NCBI GenBank assembly: GCA_039090855.1
Contig: CM076991.1
Span: 101,754,021-101,818,020, forward strand
Direction of reading: 5' to 3'
DNA from: Macrothele yani
Taxonomy: Eukaryota > Arthropoda > Arachnida > Araneae > Macrothelidae
Length of the DNA: 64,000 nt
Position numbers and translations under genes: made by a program
Notes under the pieces: model-generated
Told to the model about the DNA's origin: nothing
What the model saw: the letters and a program-made list of their open reading frames with translations, nothing else
The model's database searches: none
Part shown: positions 51,897 to 63,039 of the stretch, in pieces
Numbering within the stretch: position 1 is the stretch's first letter
How the letters are laid out: every line of letters begins with the position of its first letter

Positions 51897-53129
51897 CACT
51901 ATATTGACAAGTCACCGGACACCTAGAAGAGAAACACAACATATCATTTATTGACATACATTAGTACGGTGTCGGTCCACCTTTAGCCTTAATTCATGCA
52001 CTGACCCTTCGAGACATGCTTCCGACAAGGTTTTGGAACACAGCGATAGGTATGCGCTTACATTCAATACATAATGCTGCCGCTAACTGTTGCTTAGTAG
52101 TAGGCCTTGGTTCCAAACTTTTAATGCGCGCTGTGATTCATCCCATAGGTGCTCTATGGGATTAAGATCAGGGCTCTGTGCTGGCCAGTCCACACACGAT
52201 ACGGAATTATCGTCAAACCACGGCGTAATAGTTCTTGCTTTATGGTTTGATGCATTATGCTGCTGGTACCAACAAGGCTCGGTTCCATTGTATTGCCACT
52301 GAGTTGGTAGGGCATAATTGTCCAGAATATCAAGGTATACGTGCTGGTTAACAGGTTTTTCCACGATAATCAATGAGTCGGGATCATACCACGAAAAACA
52401 CCTCCACACGAGTACACTGACAGCTCCAAACTTGACCGTAGGAACAGTATACTGTGGTGGATAGCGTTCCGCCGGCTGCCGCCATACCCACACACGGCCA
52501 TCACACTGACGGATCGTTTATCTGGATACATCAGTCCATTGGACTCGTTTGCATTGATCTACTGTCCACGATAAATGTTCTTTACACTATGCTAAACGGC
52601 GAGTAGCATTCCGAGTGGAGATGAAAGGCTTACTAGCAGCCGCACAACTACGGTAACCCATAGAATGAAGTTCTCTGCTAATGGTACGTGTACATACCTA
52701 GGTTCCCTCATTTTTATTCACCTGTACACTGAAGGACTTGTGCAGTTCTCCGTCGATTAGCTGTAACGACCCTCCTGAGGCTTCGAAGTCCTGTATCACT
52801 GATTTTCTTTGGTCTGTCGGTACGTTCTGCTGCTTCAGGCACGCCATGTGTCTTCCGCTTATTCAGTACATCCAAAACAGTTGACTTGGGTATGTTTAAA
52901 CGCCTCTCGGTTTCTCTTATGGACAATCCACTAATATAACGCTCAACAATTTTTCATTTCTCATAGTCAGTTCAACAACATTTTAACTCAACCTCACAGT
53001 GCGATATGATCGCGGTCAGCTGCAGGCTTGTTTTTATACCGTTTGCAGCTATACCGCGCTTCTTAACAAGGCAGCGGATCCGTTCATTTGCTTTTTAAAG
53101 GGTGTCCGGTGACTTTTGTCAATATAGTG
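51897..53129 (-). mobile_element. Tc1-type (DD34E) transposon, copy 2
   Basis: Same family as 11355-12528. TIRs: CACTATATTGACAAGTCACC on the left and CACTATATTGACAAAAGTCA on the right (reversed), the left having lost a couple of A residues. TA is present at the right edge (53130-53131). At the left the flank is TACA, so the TA copy is mutated or displaced. Confidence 0.9.
52083..52965 (-). pseudogene. Tc1 transposase, degenerate
   Basis: The N-terminal helix-turn-helix is readable at 52926-52714: RETERRLNIPKSTVLDVLNK, RTDRPKKI, LRSLRRVVTANRRR. The frame then breaks. The catalytic part is at 52493-52083: VWRQPAERYPPQYTVPT, then CWYQQHNASNHKAR, where the second catalytic aspartate has become histidine (family QDNAPSH). 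Then WPAQSPDLNPIEHLWDE keeps the glutamate. The copy at 11355 also lost this aspartate, but by a different change (to Glu), so the two were inactivated independently. The C-terminus from about 52080 is out of frame. Confidence 0.88.
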
Positions 53130-53131
53130 TA

Positions 53132-54317
53132 TATCTCTTCTAGTTCTTATCGGTCACATGCATACATCATACTCTCGGACCTCAGAAGTGTTGCCAGCCT
53201 CATTCCGCGAGAGAGGGGATATGACGTTAAGTTTTAAAACACTAAAATAGAATGAACTCAAATTTACATAGTGAAATCAACTAGAAGTGAAAGTTTAGAG
53301 TATACGTCACAAACTACACATGCGCCATCGGGAAGACAGCGCATTCATTTCGTCCAAGAAAAACGCCTCGCAGCCCAAGTGGTGCACGGCTACACTAAAA
53401 TTCACCCGAAAATTGTGTACTGTTGGTAAAGGTGGGAGAGCCTTATCACGAATCGTCGTGGAACGCGAGAACGGCATCCGCCAGCGTTAATGTGCTCTTC
53501 TACCATTTCCTTTCTGATCCAAACGCGTCTCACAAGCATTGGGGATTGTGAGTGGGGGGTCTGGTAGAGGCCGAAGTGCTTCCCCTACCGCCTGTTTAAG
53601 TAACGTACCCTTGGAGTTTCCCTGATTGTCACTTTATTGTCTCTGTGTTGTTAATTTTGGGAGAGGTCTTCCACCTCTTTCCCCTGTCCGCGTTGTATCT
53701 CAAGTGGGCAGAAACAGCCGACAGTGCGAAGCTCTTGATTGAGCAACTTCTCATTACAAATTTATTTCCAAAAGCGCACTAACTTCTGGAACTTTTTTTA
53801 GATGGCAATTTTTTTCTGCTAAACTGCAGAGCAAACAAAAATGGATTCCGAGCAATAATTCTACTAGTTTTCGCTCAAAACTCTAGGGACTACTTTTCGT
53901 AGAGGTAGCAGCTGTTTCGCACCCTAAATAGTGGTACACTGTTAGGTTGATTCGTAGAATAGATTCAGTTCGCAATCGATACAAAGTTGTTTCCCTAGAC
54001 ATACACGCCTTTGAATGTGTAAAACGGTGGAAATCATACGCGGCCAAAGGCGACGAATAAGGAGGATAGAGAAGCAATTCAAAATGCAGTTTCTGTTCTG
54101 TATGGTTGCAAGCACCTTAAAAGGTGGAGGAATTTTTAAAATAGTAACTGAGAATGTTTTTTTAATATTCAGAACGTCGATCTGGTTTCACAAAAATACG
54201 TAAAATCATTACATTAAAGAGATTTTCAAGGAAAGGTGCTATTTCGCTGTTTTTTTAGGTAAAGTCATTGTTTTTGTGGTGAAACGTCCTTGTTCTATTT
54301 TGTTTTAGCCACCTGCT
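53132..54317. other. No recognised gene; 1.2 kb
   Basis: Non-coding. Short overlapping frames at 53883-54203 have no motif. No repeat boundaries found. Confidence 0.45.
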
Positions 54318-54539
54318 CAATTTTTTTTTTATTGGAGGTTTAACGACCACCGTGAGCAACTCAATGGGCTATAAGCAGTCGCCCGTCCCTAATTTAGGGT
54401 CACTGGTTCCAGGGAAGGGAGAGAGCCAGTACCGTAAGACAAACACAACATCCATACCTGACCGGGATTCGAACCCGGACCCCTTACGGACGAATGATCA
54501 GAGGCCAGCGCCTTAGACCACTGCGCCACCGGGGCGGCG
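54318..54539 (-). mobile_element. tRNA-derived SINE
   Basis: Complete reverse-oriented copy: T-run, ATTGGAGGTTTAACGACC, body, GGATTCGAACCCGG (box B reversed) and GGGGCGGC (5' end). CAATTTTTT occurs on both sides (54318 and 54540) and is a plausible target duplication, merged with the tail. Confidence 0.93.
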
Positions 54540-54544
54540 CAATT

Positions 54545-55789
54545 TTTTTCTTTACCACCTACGTTATGTTTTCCACGTTTTTTTCCTTTTACATCAGCAG
54601 GATTGCTTTGAATCATTCTAATGTGAAAAGTGAAGATTAAAATACCTCACTCTTTTGATTCTATCTCTTAGTGAGTCAGATTAAGTAAAACTGTTTCCCC
54701 CCATGATACAAACCGTATCTTGTAAACTTGTATTTGAAGTGAATTAAAAAAAAAACGAAGTTAAAAAAATACCCTGATTGCAATGCCGTTAAACTAGATT
54801 GCGATTCAGTGTTTTGCGTTTTTCTTCACTTTAGAGTTATCCGGTTAATAAACCTAAGTGAAACAGAATTCGAAGCTGTAATCCTCTCTGTCGTAAACAA
54901 AGATCAACAGTGCATCGTTGCACAGAGTGGCATCGGATAGAGAGAGAGAGAGAGAGACAACACGAGACGTTACATATTGCCACTGGGAGTCAATTAATGC
55001 GCTCGCATAACAAGGGAATCAAATAAATGATCTAAACCTTGTGTCCCTTATTTGGAGCGAAATTCAAGCGTTGAGGATGCGCTCAAGTTAATGCATTGCC
55101 CGTTCCAGTAGCGGCGGTCTTGTTTACTCTTCAAGGTAAAACGCATTCAAGGATATCCTAAAGGGAACATGTATCAAGTATGCAGCAGTTTTCTGCAGCT
55201 ACGTTTTACTATGGCATTAATGTTGCTGTTATGAGGTGCTTTTTTTTTTCATTTCTTTTTAGTTTTAAACTCTGGATCAGATAGCCATCTATTTTAACGT
55301 ATAAATTTCCTTCATGTCACCCATTAAAATTTCCCATTTACTGTGAGGTACATTTAATCTGTATAATGGATTCACTGTAATGTTGACACACATTTTAAAA
55401 TGCCGCACAGCTCGACAGTGTGTTTTTAAATTTATATGTACTTAGTTCCATTTGGACAGAATGGCGAGAAATATTAGTCTATGTCAATTCATTCTTTTAG
55501 AAAGTGTTCTCAAGTAAAAAAAAATATTGTATGCTTATATTGCAGTATGTGTCAGTCCGTATGTAAACACGATATTTCCATAATTATAAGTTAGATAAGG
55601 CGAAGCAATTTTAACTGGTTATTACTGTTACTCATCAATGAAGTAGCCAGGATTTCATTTTGGGAGGGGTTCTGGATGGATGATTTCTCTCTTATCTCTC
55701 TCTAACCAGTTAATAAAATAATAATAATAATAATGGGACCGCGAGATCAAAACAGACGTAACCATCCCTGCCAATCGTCCAGACATAGT
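54545..55789. other. No recognised gene; 1.2 kb
   Basis: Contains (GA)n at about 54939-54956 and (ATA)n at about 55717-55733. No ORF or element ends supported. Confidence 0.45.
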
Positions 55790-56765
55790 GCTATATGAAA
55801 CAAGTTAGTAAAATCAAGCAATGCATTGATTATGATACGGTTTCGAACATACCAGAAATCGCGCGCAGACAAATCCTCCTCCCTACCCTGACTATCATTG
55901 ATTCGTTCAGTATACCTCCGGAGCAACATACCACAGTTTTGTCGCAATAGAAGCATTTTTTGCGCTTTCCAACCGTAGGTTGAAGAAGCGTATAGCTCCA
56001 GCTCTGTCCGTCTGTCTGTCCGCACGACAACTCGCGTAAAAATGGTTCGATTTCGATGAAATTTTAGTATGTGGTAGGGGACAACCTGGGGAAGAACCCT
56101 ATTGAAAATGAGCAAAATGGGGTCAAAAGTCAGGACATAGGAGCACGATACATTCCATTGCTCTTATGCGTCATAATTTACGTAAAAATGTTTCGATTGC
56201 TACAAAACTTTGTCATGTTGTACCGGAGGTACTCTGAACCAATTGTTTTTAATATAATCGTGGGGCTGTGGAATACATCTCGCACAGGAGTGAGATTTAT
56301 TCCACAACCATTATCCTTATAACTTGAGTAATAATTTGAGTAATGATTTCTGGTATGTTGGAAAGCGTATCACAATCAATGCATTGCATGATTTTAATAA
56401 CTTGTTACTCAAGTTATGAGGATAGTGGCTGTGGAATAAATCTCGCGCTTGTGCCCTAACCTTTGACCCGATTTCAATTATATTAAACAGAATTGGTTCA
56501 GTATACCTCCGAAATAACATACTAAAGTTTTGCCTCAATAGATGCATTTTACGTTAGTTGTGACGCATAAGGGCGATGGAATGGATCCCGGTCCTATGTC
56601 CTGACCTTTTGACCCCATTTCGCCCATTTTCAATAGGGTTCGTCTCCAGGTTGTCCCCTACCACATACTAAAATGCCATCGAGATCGAACCATTTTAACA
56701 AGAGTTATTGTGCGGACAGACAGACAGACAGGCAGACGGACAAAACTTCAACCTACGATTGGAAA
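55790..56765 (+). repeat. Family B copy 5 (composite)
   Basis: Both family B termini appear internally. CAAGTTAGTAAAATCAAGCA starts it. TTTCCAACCGTAGGTTGAAG with GTCCGTCTGTCTGTCCGCAC follows at 55970-56030, then forward-oriented units. An orientation switch near 56340-56400 (TGTTGGAAAGCGTATCACAA) leads into reverse-oriented units ending GACAGACAGACAGGCAGACG. Two family B elements therefore meet here in opposite orientation. Confidence 0.78.
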
Positions 56766-56769
56766 GCAT

Positions 56770-56970
56770 CAAAAAGGCAAAAAGGAAGCAGTCATTGTCG
56801 ATATAATGGTGCCGTTGGACCGTAATACTCAGAATACTTATGCAACAAGCATTAACAAGTATGTGGTACTGGCTGCAGAGATTAAACAGATATGGAAGCT
56901 GAAAACAGTTCATATACGTCCACTGATTATCTCTGCAACTGGAGTAATTCCTCAGACCATAGGCGTCGAC
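56770..56970 (+). pseudogene. LINE C-terminal fragment (R4/Dong-like?)
   Basis: The frame gives EAVIVDIMVPLDRNTQNTYA, TSINKYVVLAAEIKQIWKLK and IRPLIISATGVIPQTI. This matches the C-terminal domain of a non-LTR retrotransposon group in which (P)D...(L)IDVAVP-D-N, K-Y--L--EI--MW and (I)PVVI-A-G-I appear in order, a layout that resembles a restriction-like endonuclease. Only about 65 residues remain. It directly follows family B, and the upstream RT is absent. Clade assignment is tentative. Confidence 0.65.
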
Positions 56971-57111
56971 TTTTCAAAAATGCCACGGGGGCGAACCAAA
57001 AAATCCCGAGAAAACTGCATTAACTTTTAAAATTCATCGTCGTTTAACCACACACATATACAAGCACATGTGTACTAAAGCAATAACATACAGTACAAGA
57101 ATAAAAATATA
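56971..57111. other. Short spacer
   Basis: No feature. It ends at the TA target of the mariner (57110-57111). Confidence 0.5.
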
Positions 57112-58436
57112 CACAGTGCGTCAAAGAATTTTTAAGACTGGGTCTGTAAAATGAAATAGAAACAAGAAATTATAATTTGTTTTGGTTTGTTATTCAAAAT
57201 AAGTCCCTCCGGCTTCAGTACACTTGTTACAGCGATTTAATAATGATTCGAATGCCTGTTCCAGTTCACTTTGCAGAATTGCCTCCAGAGCACGCGTCGA
57301 AGCTGTTTGTATGGTCGAAATATCATCAAAATAACACTTTTTTTAACGTCATTTTAAGTTTTGGGAATAAAGAAAAGTTGCAGGGTGCTAAATCAGGCGA
57401 ATACGGTGAATGATTCAACACACAGACGTTATTTTTCGCCAAGAATCTACGAACAAGAAGTGAGGTGTGACTGGATGCATTATCGTGCAACAAACACCAA
57501 CTGTTTTCATCTTGATATTCTGGACGAATGCGACGAATTCTGCCCATCAAACGCCTCAAAACATTTAAATAAAACTCACCAGCAATTGTTTGTCCACTTG
57601 GAACAACTTCTTTGTGGATAATAAATACCCTTACTATGGAAGAATGTAATGAGCATTGTTTTGATTTTCCATGGAACTTTTTTTGTTTTGTTTTTTTCGC
57701 TTGTGGCGAGTTTTTTTACTTCCATTCCGCACTTTGTCGCTTTGTTTTAAGATCATATTGAAAACACCATGTTTCATCACCAGTAACAATCGATTTTAAG
57801 AAGTTTGGATCATTTTCAGCGGCTGAAATGATATCTCTGAAATGTGCACTTCTCGTTGATTTTTGTTCATTGGTTAACGTGTGTGGAACAAATTTAGCAC
57901 AGACTTTTGTTTTGCCCAAATCTTCATGCAGGATGGTTCGAACCATTTCTTTGTTGATGTTTAAAGACTCTTCCATCATACAGTACTTAGGGACGCACAT
58001 CGATTGTTTGCCACGAAATCACGCACTTTTTCAATAATCTCAGGTGTCCTAGATGAACTTGGTCTTCCGGTATGCTTATCATCTAGCGTCTCTCTTCCGT
58101 CCAAAAAACGTTTGTGCCACAGGAAAACATTTGATCTACTTAAACAAAACTCACCGTAAACTTGTTTCATCATTTGGTACGTTTCCGAGGCACTTTTACC
58201 AAGTTTTGCGTTAAATTTAATAACAGCCCTTTGTTCCATCTTAATAATTCAACATGAAAAAAATTTTACTTCCCTAATGAACGGCCGTTTCGTTTGAGTT
58301 ATTTTAACAACTGCGCAGTACTTTTGGCAGAAAGCAAGCAGATGGTCACGGTTTATAACGCATTCGCGATTACACTGGTGGCGCCACCGTATGCTGAAAT
58401 CTAGCGCCAGTCTTAAAAATTCTTTGACGCACTGGG
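57112..58436 (-). mobile_element. mariner transposon (CAGTGCGTCAAAGAA ends)
   Basis: TIRs of about 28-30 bp: CACAGTGCGTCAAAGAATTT on the left and CCCAGTGCGTCAAAGAATTT on the right (reversed), continuing TTAAGACTGG. TA flanks both (57110-57111 and 58437-58438). Length 1325 bp, standard for mariner. Confidence 0.94.
57326..58239 (-). pseudogene. mariner transposase, degenerate
   Basis: The start ATG at 58239 gives MEQRAVIKFNAKLGKSASET (helix-turn-helix), VYGEFCLSRSNVFLWHKRFL and GRETLDDKHTGRPSSSRT. The frame shifts near 57990. The second piece (58000-57716) has NINKEMVRTILHEDLG and IVTGDETWCFQYD with the first aspartate intact, ending after QSAEWK. The third piece (57559-57326) has LLHDNASSHTSLLVRRFLA with the second aspartate, and SPDLAPCNFSLFPKLK, in which the third catalytic aspartate is asparagine (PCDF in the family). 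I count 34 residues between the last two positions. Two frame breaks and D-to-N make it inactive, though TIRs are well preserved. Confidence 0.9.
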
Positions 58437-58494
58437 TATTTCAACTTCATGTTCGATGGAAGTTTAAATTCCCAGATTTATTATACTTTATTGT

Positions 58495-61400
58495 AAGGTC
58501 AGGTGATGCGTAACATCACAGCCTCTCCTTGACAAATGTCAACCCCGCCTTCTCGTGGTACATCCTGTTCCCACTAAAGGGGCTCTGACGACCGCCAATA
58601 GCGGTATAACTATACCATCGGGATTAGAGGAAATGCTATCACACACTCACCAACCCGCTTGGCCAGCGTGGTGAGTTATGGCCAAACCCCTCCAAAATGA
58701 CTCCACAACTTAAATCTTGGCCCTCAGTCTCCGGCAGCTGGAATGTACCTGGCCAAGGCAGCGGCCAGTGCGACATGAAGGCATAGGGTGCTAAGAATCC
58801 CCGGAGGACCGGACTAGGCTGCCATCTGATGCTGACCTTGGCTACGTACAACGGACGCTCCCTATCTTCTGATTCAAGGCTTCTTGAATTGGAAGAGGAA
58901 CTACAAAGGATCAAGTGGGACATCGTCGGGCTAAGTGAGGTAAGGAGAAAAGGAGAAGATCTCATTGAACTGAAAAGTGGACATCTCTTCTACTACCGTG
59001 GGACAGATACTGGCAGAACTAGTGGTGTTGGATTTATAATAAACAAGAAACTGAAGGATAAAGTTGTAGAAGTTGAAAGTTCCTCTGACAGAGCTGCACG
59101 ACTCGTTATCCAACTCTCGAGAAGATACCAGGCTCAGATTATTCAAACTTATGCACCCACCACAAGTCATGCTGAAGAAGAAATTGAAGAATTTTATGAG
59201 GAAATTCGTGATCTAAATAATAAAGGTAAGCAGCACTTGAAGATAATTATGGGAGATTTCAATGCAAAAATAGGGCAACGGCAACAGAATGAAACTTCAG
59301 TAGGTAAATTCGGTCACGGCAACAGAAACCAGCGTGGAAATACTCTCGTAGAGTTTGCAGAGGCAGAAGGGTTTTTCATCTTGAACTCCTTTTTCAAGAA
59401 AAAGCCACACAGGAAATGGACATGGAGACATCCAAATGGGACGACAAGTGAAATTGATTTTATTATGTGTAACAAAAAATTCGTCATAGAAGACTGCAGT
59501 GTGCTAAACAAGTTCAACACAGGCAGTGACCATAGATTGGTGAGATGTAAGATGCACCTCAACACTAAACTCGAACGTAGCAAGCTCATAAGACAAACAA
59601 AATATATTGACATAACCAACCTTAAAAAACACCATAATACCTTCAAATTGGAACTGAAGAACAGATTCTCTGCTTTAGAAGGCCTAACATCGGAAGAAGT
59701 GGATATTTCTGAAGTTAACAGAAAAGTAACCAAAGCTCTTATGGAAACAGCAACAAAATTAGCTGGGTCTATGAACAAATTGCATGTGAACAAATTATCA
59801 GGAAAAACCAAAATGTTGATGCAAAAAAGAAGAGTGATGAGGACAACTAAAGAAGATGTGACTTCCAAAGTGGAATATATAGAGCTATGCAAGACAGTAC
59901 GAAAAAGTATCACTGAAGACGTAAGGAAATTCAACTGTGAACTAGTAAGGAAAGCAATTGAAAACAACCAAAGCCTAAAGATAGCAAAGGGACATCTCAG
60001 TAAGGGGAAAAAACAGATTATGGCACTGAGAAAAGAAGATGGTTCTGTAACAAGAAATAGAGGCGAAATTTTGACAAGAGTGAAAGATTTCTACTCCAAA
60101 TTATATGAAAGGGATGATACATGTACTCCAGACATCATGAAAGGTACCAGCACCAGAGTTCTTCCAGTCTTTCCAGCAGAAGTTGCACATGCAATCAAGA
60201 ACATGAAGCGGGGAAAAGCTCCAGGAGAAGATGGAATTACTGTAGACATCATACAAGAAGCAAGTGGAGAAATCGAAACAGTACTCGCCCAAATTTTCAC
60301 TCGATGCCTTAATGAAGGGAAAATTCCTGAGGATTAGAACAACGCTACAATGATTTTGCCACATAAAAAAGGTGACATTGAGGATCTCAGGAACTACAGA
60401 CCTATCAGCCTCCTATCAGTGGTTTATAAAATCTTCACTAAAGTTCTTTCACACCGCTTGAAGGTGACACTGGACATGGCTCAACCGAGAGAACAAGCTG
60501 GATTCAGGAGTGGCTACAGCACAATAGATCATATCCACGTACTGAGAGAACTAATTGAAAGAGCGAGGGAATATGAACTTCCATTGTGCATGGCTTTATC
60601 GATTATGAAAAAGCCTTTGATTCGGTGAAACCATCAGCAGTTGCAATGGCTCTGAAATCCTGCGGTATTGAAGATGCATACATTAATATTATTAATAACA
60701 TCTATGAAAATGCAAGTGCAAAGATTCGGCTGTTTGAAAATACAACACACATAAAAATTGGAAAAGGAGTGAGACAAGGTGACACCATATCTCCGAAGCT
60801 CTTTAATGCCACATTGGAAAATGTCTTTCAATCACTGAACTGGGAAAACAAAGGGATGAAGATTAATGGAGATTATCTAACCCACTTTCGTTTTGCTGAT
60901 GACATAGTCATTTTTGCAACTACCCCATCAGAGCTACAGAGTATGATCCAGGAACTTGCTGACAAGAGTAAAGAAGTGGGATTAAAAATGAACTTTCAGA
61001 AGACAAAAGTGATGTACAATGCTTTTACAAGAAATGAAGATTTATCGATTGATGGAGAAATGCTGGAGATAACAGACACGTACGTTTATCTTGGACAGCA
61101 GATATCAAGTGAGGGTCACATTGGTGAAGAAATTAATCGGCATACAAAACTTGCCTGGAGAGCTTTTGGAAGAAACAGCATAATTTTCAAGAGCAATATG
61201 CCATTATGTCTTAAAAGAAAAGTGTTTGATCAATGCATCCTTCCAGTGCTTACGTATGGTGCAGAGACGTGGACCTTAGCTAAAAGAGACATACAAAGGC
61301 TGCAGACAACTCAAAGTAGCATGGAGAGGTGCATGCTTGGTGTAACCAGGAGAGATAAGAAGAGGAACACGTTTTTCCGAAAAATGACCAGAGTGGAAGA

Positions 61401-61683
61401 CATCATGTTCAGAGTTAAATCCCTGAAATGGCAATGGGCTGGACATACTGCCAGAAGAACAGACCATCGATGGACAGCCGAAATTTTAGATTGGATTCCA
61501 AGGGACAGGAAAAGACCCAGAAGAAGACCACATGGAAGATGGGTGGATGAAATTCGAAAGTATGCGGGAGTGACATGGAGGAGACTGGCACAAGACAGAC
61601 CGTTGTGGAGGAAACTTGGGGAGACCTTCGTCCAGCAGTGGATTGATAATGGTTGACAATGATGATGATGATGATGATGATTG
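58495..61683 (+). mobile_element. Full-length RTE/BovB-like LINE, broken twin
   Basis: It starts AAGGTCAGGTGATGCGTAAC as copy 41114 does, and ends GGTTGACA(ATG)n at 61650-61683. It is nearly identical to the intact copy over its full length and in opposite orientation, 14 kb away. The target duplication was not identified. The longer ATG tail is typical of RTE termini. Confidence 0.92.
58697..61656 (+). pseudogene. RTE endonuclease/reverse transcriptase, three lesions
   Basis: Same protein as 41125-44085. A TAG replaces a Glu codon near 58785 (KA-stop-GAK versus KAEGAK), separating the first ATG from the rest; the frame is open again from 58829 (MLTLATYNGRS). A second TAG at 60335-60337 replaces the Trp of PEDWNN. 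A one-base deletion in a T-run near 60597 (GGCTTTATCG versus GGCTTTTATCG) destroys the frame at MAFIDYEK, the first RT catalytic motif. From 60586 the frame is open again to 61656, with FADDIVIF intact. Between lesions most differences are single substitutions, so inactivation looks recent. Confidence 0.95.
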
Positions 61684-62379
61684 CTGATTGCAAAATTCTT
61701 AAATTACAGCAAACGTGTTTACACGAAGAGAACATTTACGGATAAAGCCATTACCAATATTTACTAAATTTGAAGACTCTCGTTATCTAATAAGACATTG
61801 GGTGAGGGGGAGGAACAGGGAAGCGCTAAAGACATCAAAGGATCGATCCAGGTGACTCCTGTTTGCAATTTCTCAACCGAAAATAGCTTGCGGTGGTCGC
61901 TTGAGCACCACAGTAACTCCCCTTCTCTCTTTGTAGAAAGAGCACAGTTAAACTAAAAGAAAAAAACTCAGCATTGTTAGATAAAATTAAAATGTTGATA
62001 CAAAACCAACATGCATTTCCAGAGGAGACCGAGGGGGCAAAAAAATAATTTTGCCCCTGCGGTCTGATCAGTGAGGGAGCGATCGCCCCCGTTGCCTCCG
62101 CGTAGTCGGCGCCTCTGCCTCAGACTCTTATAACTCAGCTTGATACTTTAGGTTTACAACATCTAAGGCCCAAAATCCAAGAATCAGTAATTCTCGATAC
62201 GTGCCACATCGCAGGACGAATTTAAAACCGTGACTATGTCTTTACTTGACTTTATGTCCGTACTGACAAGTGGAATATGCTACAGATGCCACTGCTCTAG
62301 ATGAGGAAATCAAATAAAATATAATAATAATAATAATAAATTATACATGTATGAATATTCACAGAACAAATCTTAGCGT
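61684..62379. other. No recognised gene
   Basis: AT-rich apart from CTCCGCGTAGTCGGCGCCTC near 62095. (ATA)n at 62322-62340. No element ends found. Confidence 0.45.
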
Positions 62380-62970
62380 GCTATTTTCGTGTTGCTTCAA
62401 ACCAATACCTTAACAGACCCGATACGGTAGGCAAGACCCTACATCAAGAGCTCGGCTTTAAATATGGCCTTATTCAAGGCTATACTCCACTTTATAACAA
62501 GTACCAATTAGAACGTACTCTCTCGAAACTCAGAATTACGTGTTGTACCTGGACACATGTAACATCACAGACAAAATCATTGCCCACAATTGACCTCACA
62601 TTGTAATTGTTGACAAAAAAAACTGAAAAAGACAACATGATCGATGTGGGGGTTCCCCTTATAAAAAATATCCAAAGAACAGTATCCGAGATAATCTCGA
62701 AATATGAGAACCCGCGAATGGAAAGCTAAAGGATCTGAAAAAAAGTATAACACAGATCGTACCACACCAGTTGTCATTTCGGCAAACGCAGTGGTACCAA
62801 ATAGCTTTTTAAAAAATCTCAAGGACATACAGGATTGCCACAGAGACTGCTTCGCCCAATCCAAAAGGCAGTGATTCTGCAAAGGTGCCGTATGACTAGA
62901 AAATTCCTGAAGTTCCAGGCTTGAGACGAATATCTCAGCACTTTGCCCACCAGCATTGACCGGGAAAGTC
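62380..62970 (+). pseudogene. LINE C-terminal fragment, same group as 56770
   Basis: In shifting frames, the plus strand reads KTLHQELGFKYGLIQGYTPL (zinc-knuckle-adjacent H-E region), then NITDKIIAHN-PHIVIVDKKN (the R-P-D-I position and D of the putative restriction-like endonuclease). It continues DVGVPLIKNIQRTVSEIISK, YEN and TPVVISANAVVPNSF, and ends with LPQRLLRPIQKAVILQRCRM and TRKFL. All are collinear with the C-terminus of this LINE group (family: HNRPDI, LIDVAVPLTHN, KYENL, PVVISA-G-IPK, LQKAVIL-TC-I-RKFL). At least three frame breaks. No RT remains. Confidence 0.7.
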
Positions 62971-63039
62971 GACGGTGAGAGAAATAATAATAATAATAAG
63001 AAGAAGAAGAAGAAGAAGAATAGTAGTAGTAGCAATGAA
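62971..63039. repeat. Compound trinucleotide microsatellite
   Basis: (ATA)n, (AGA)n and (TAG)n runs at about 62985-63030, possibly the 3' tail of the preceding LINE fragment. Confidence 0.7.
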
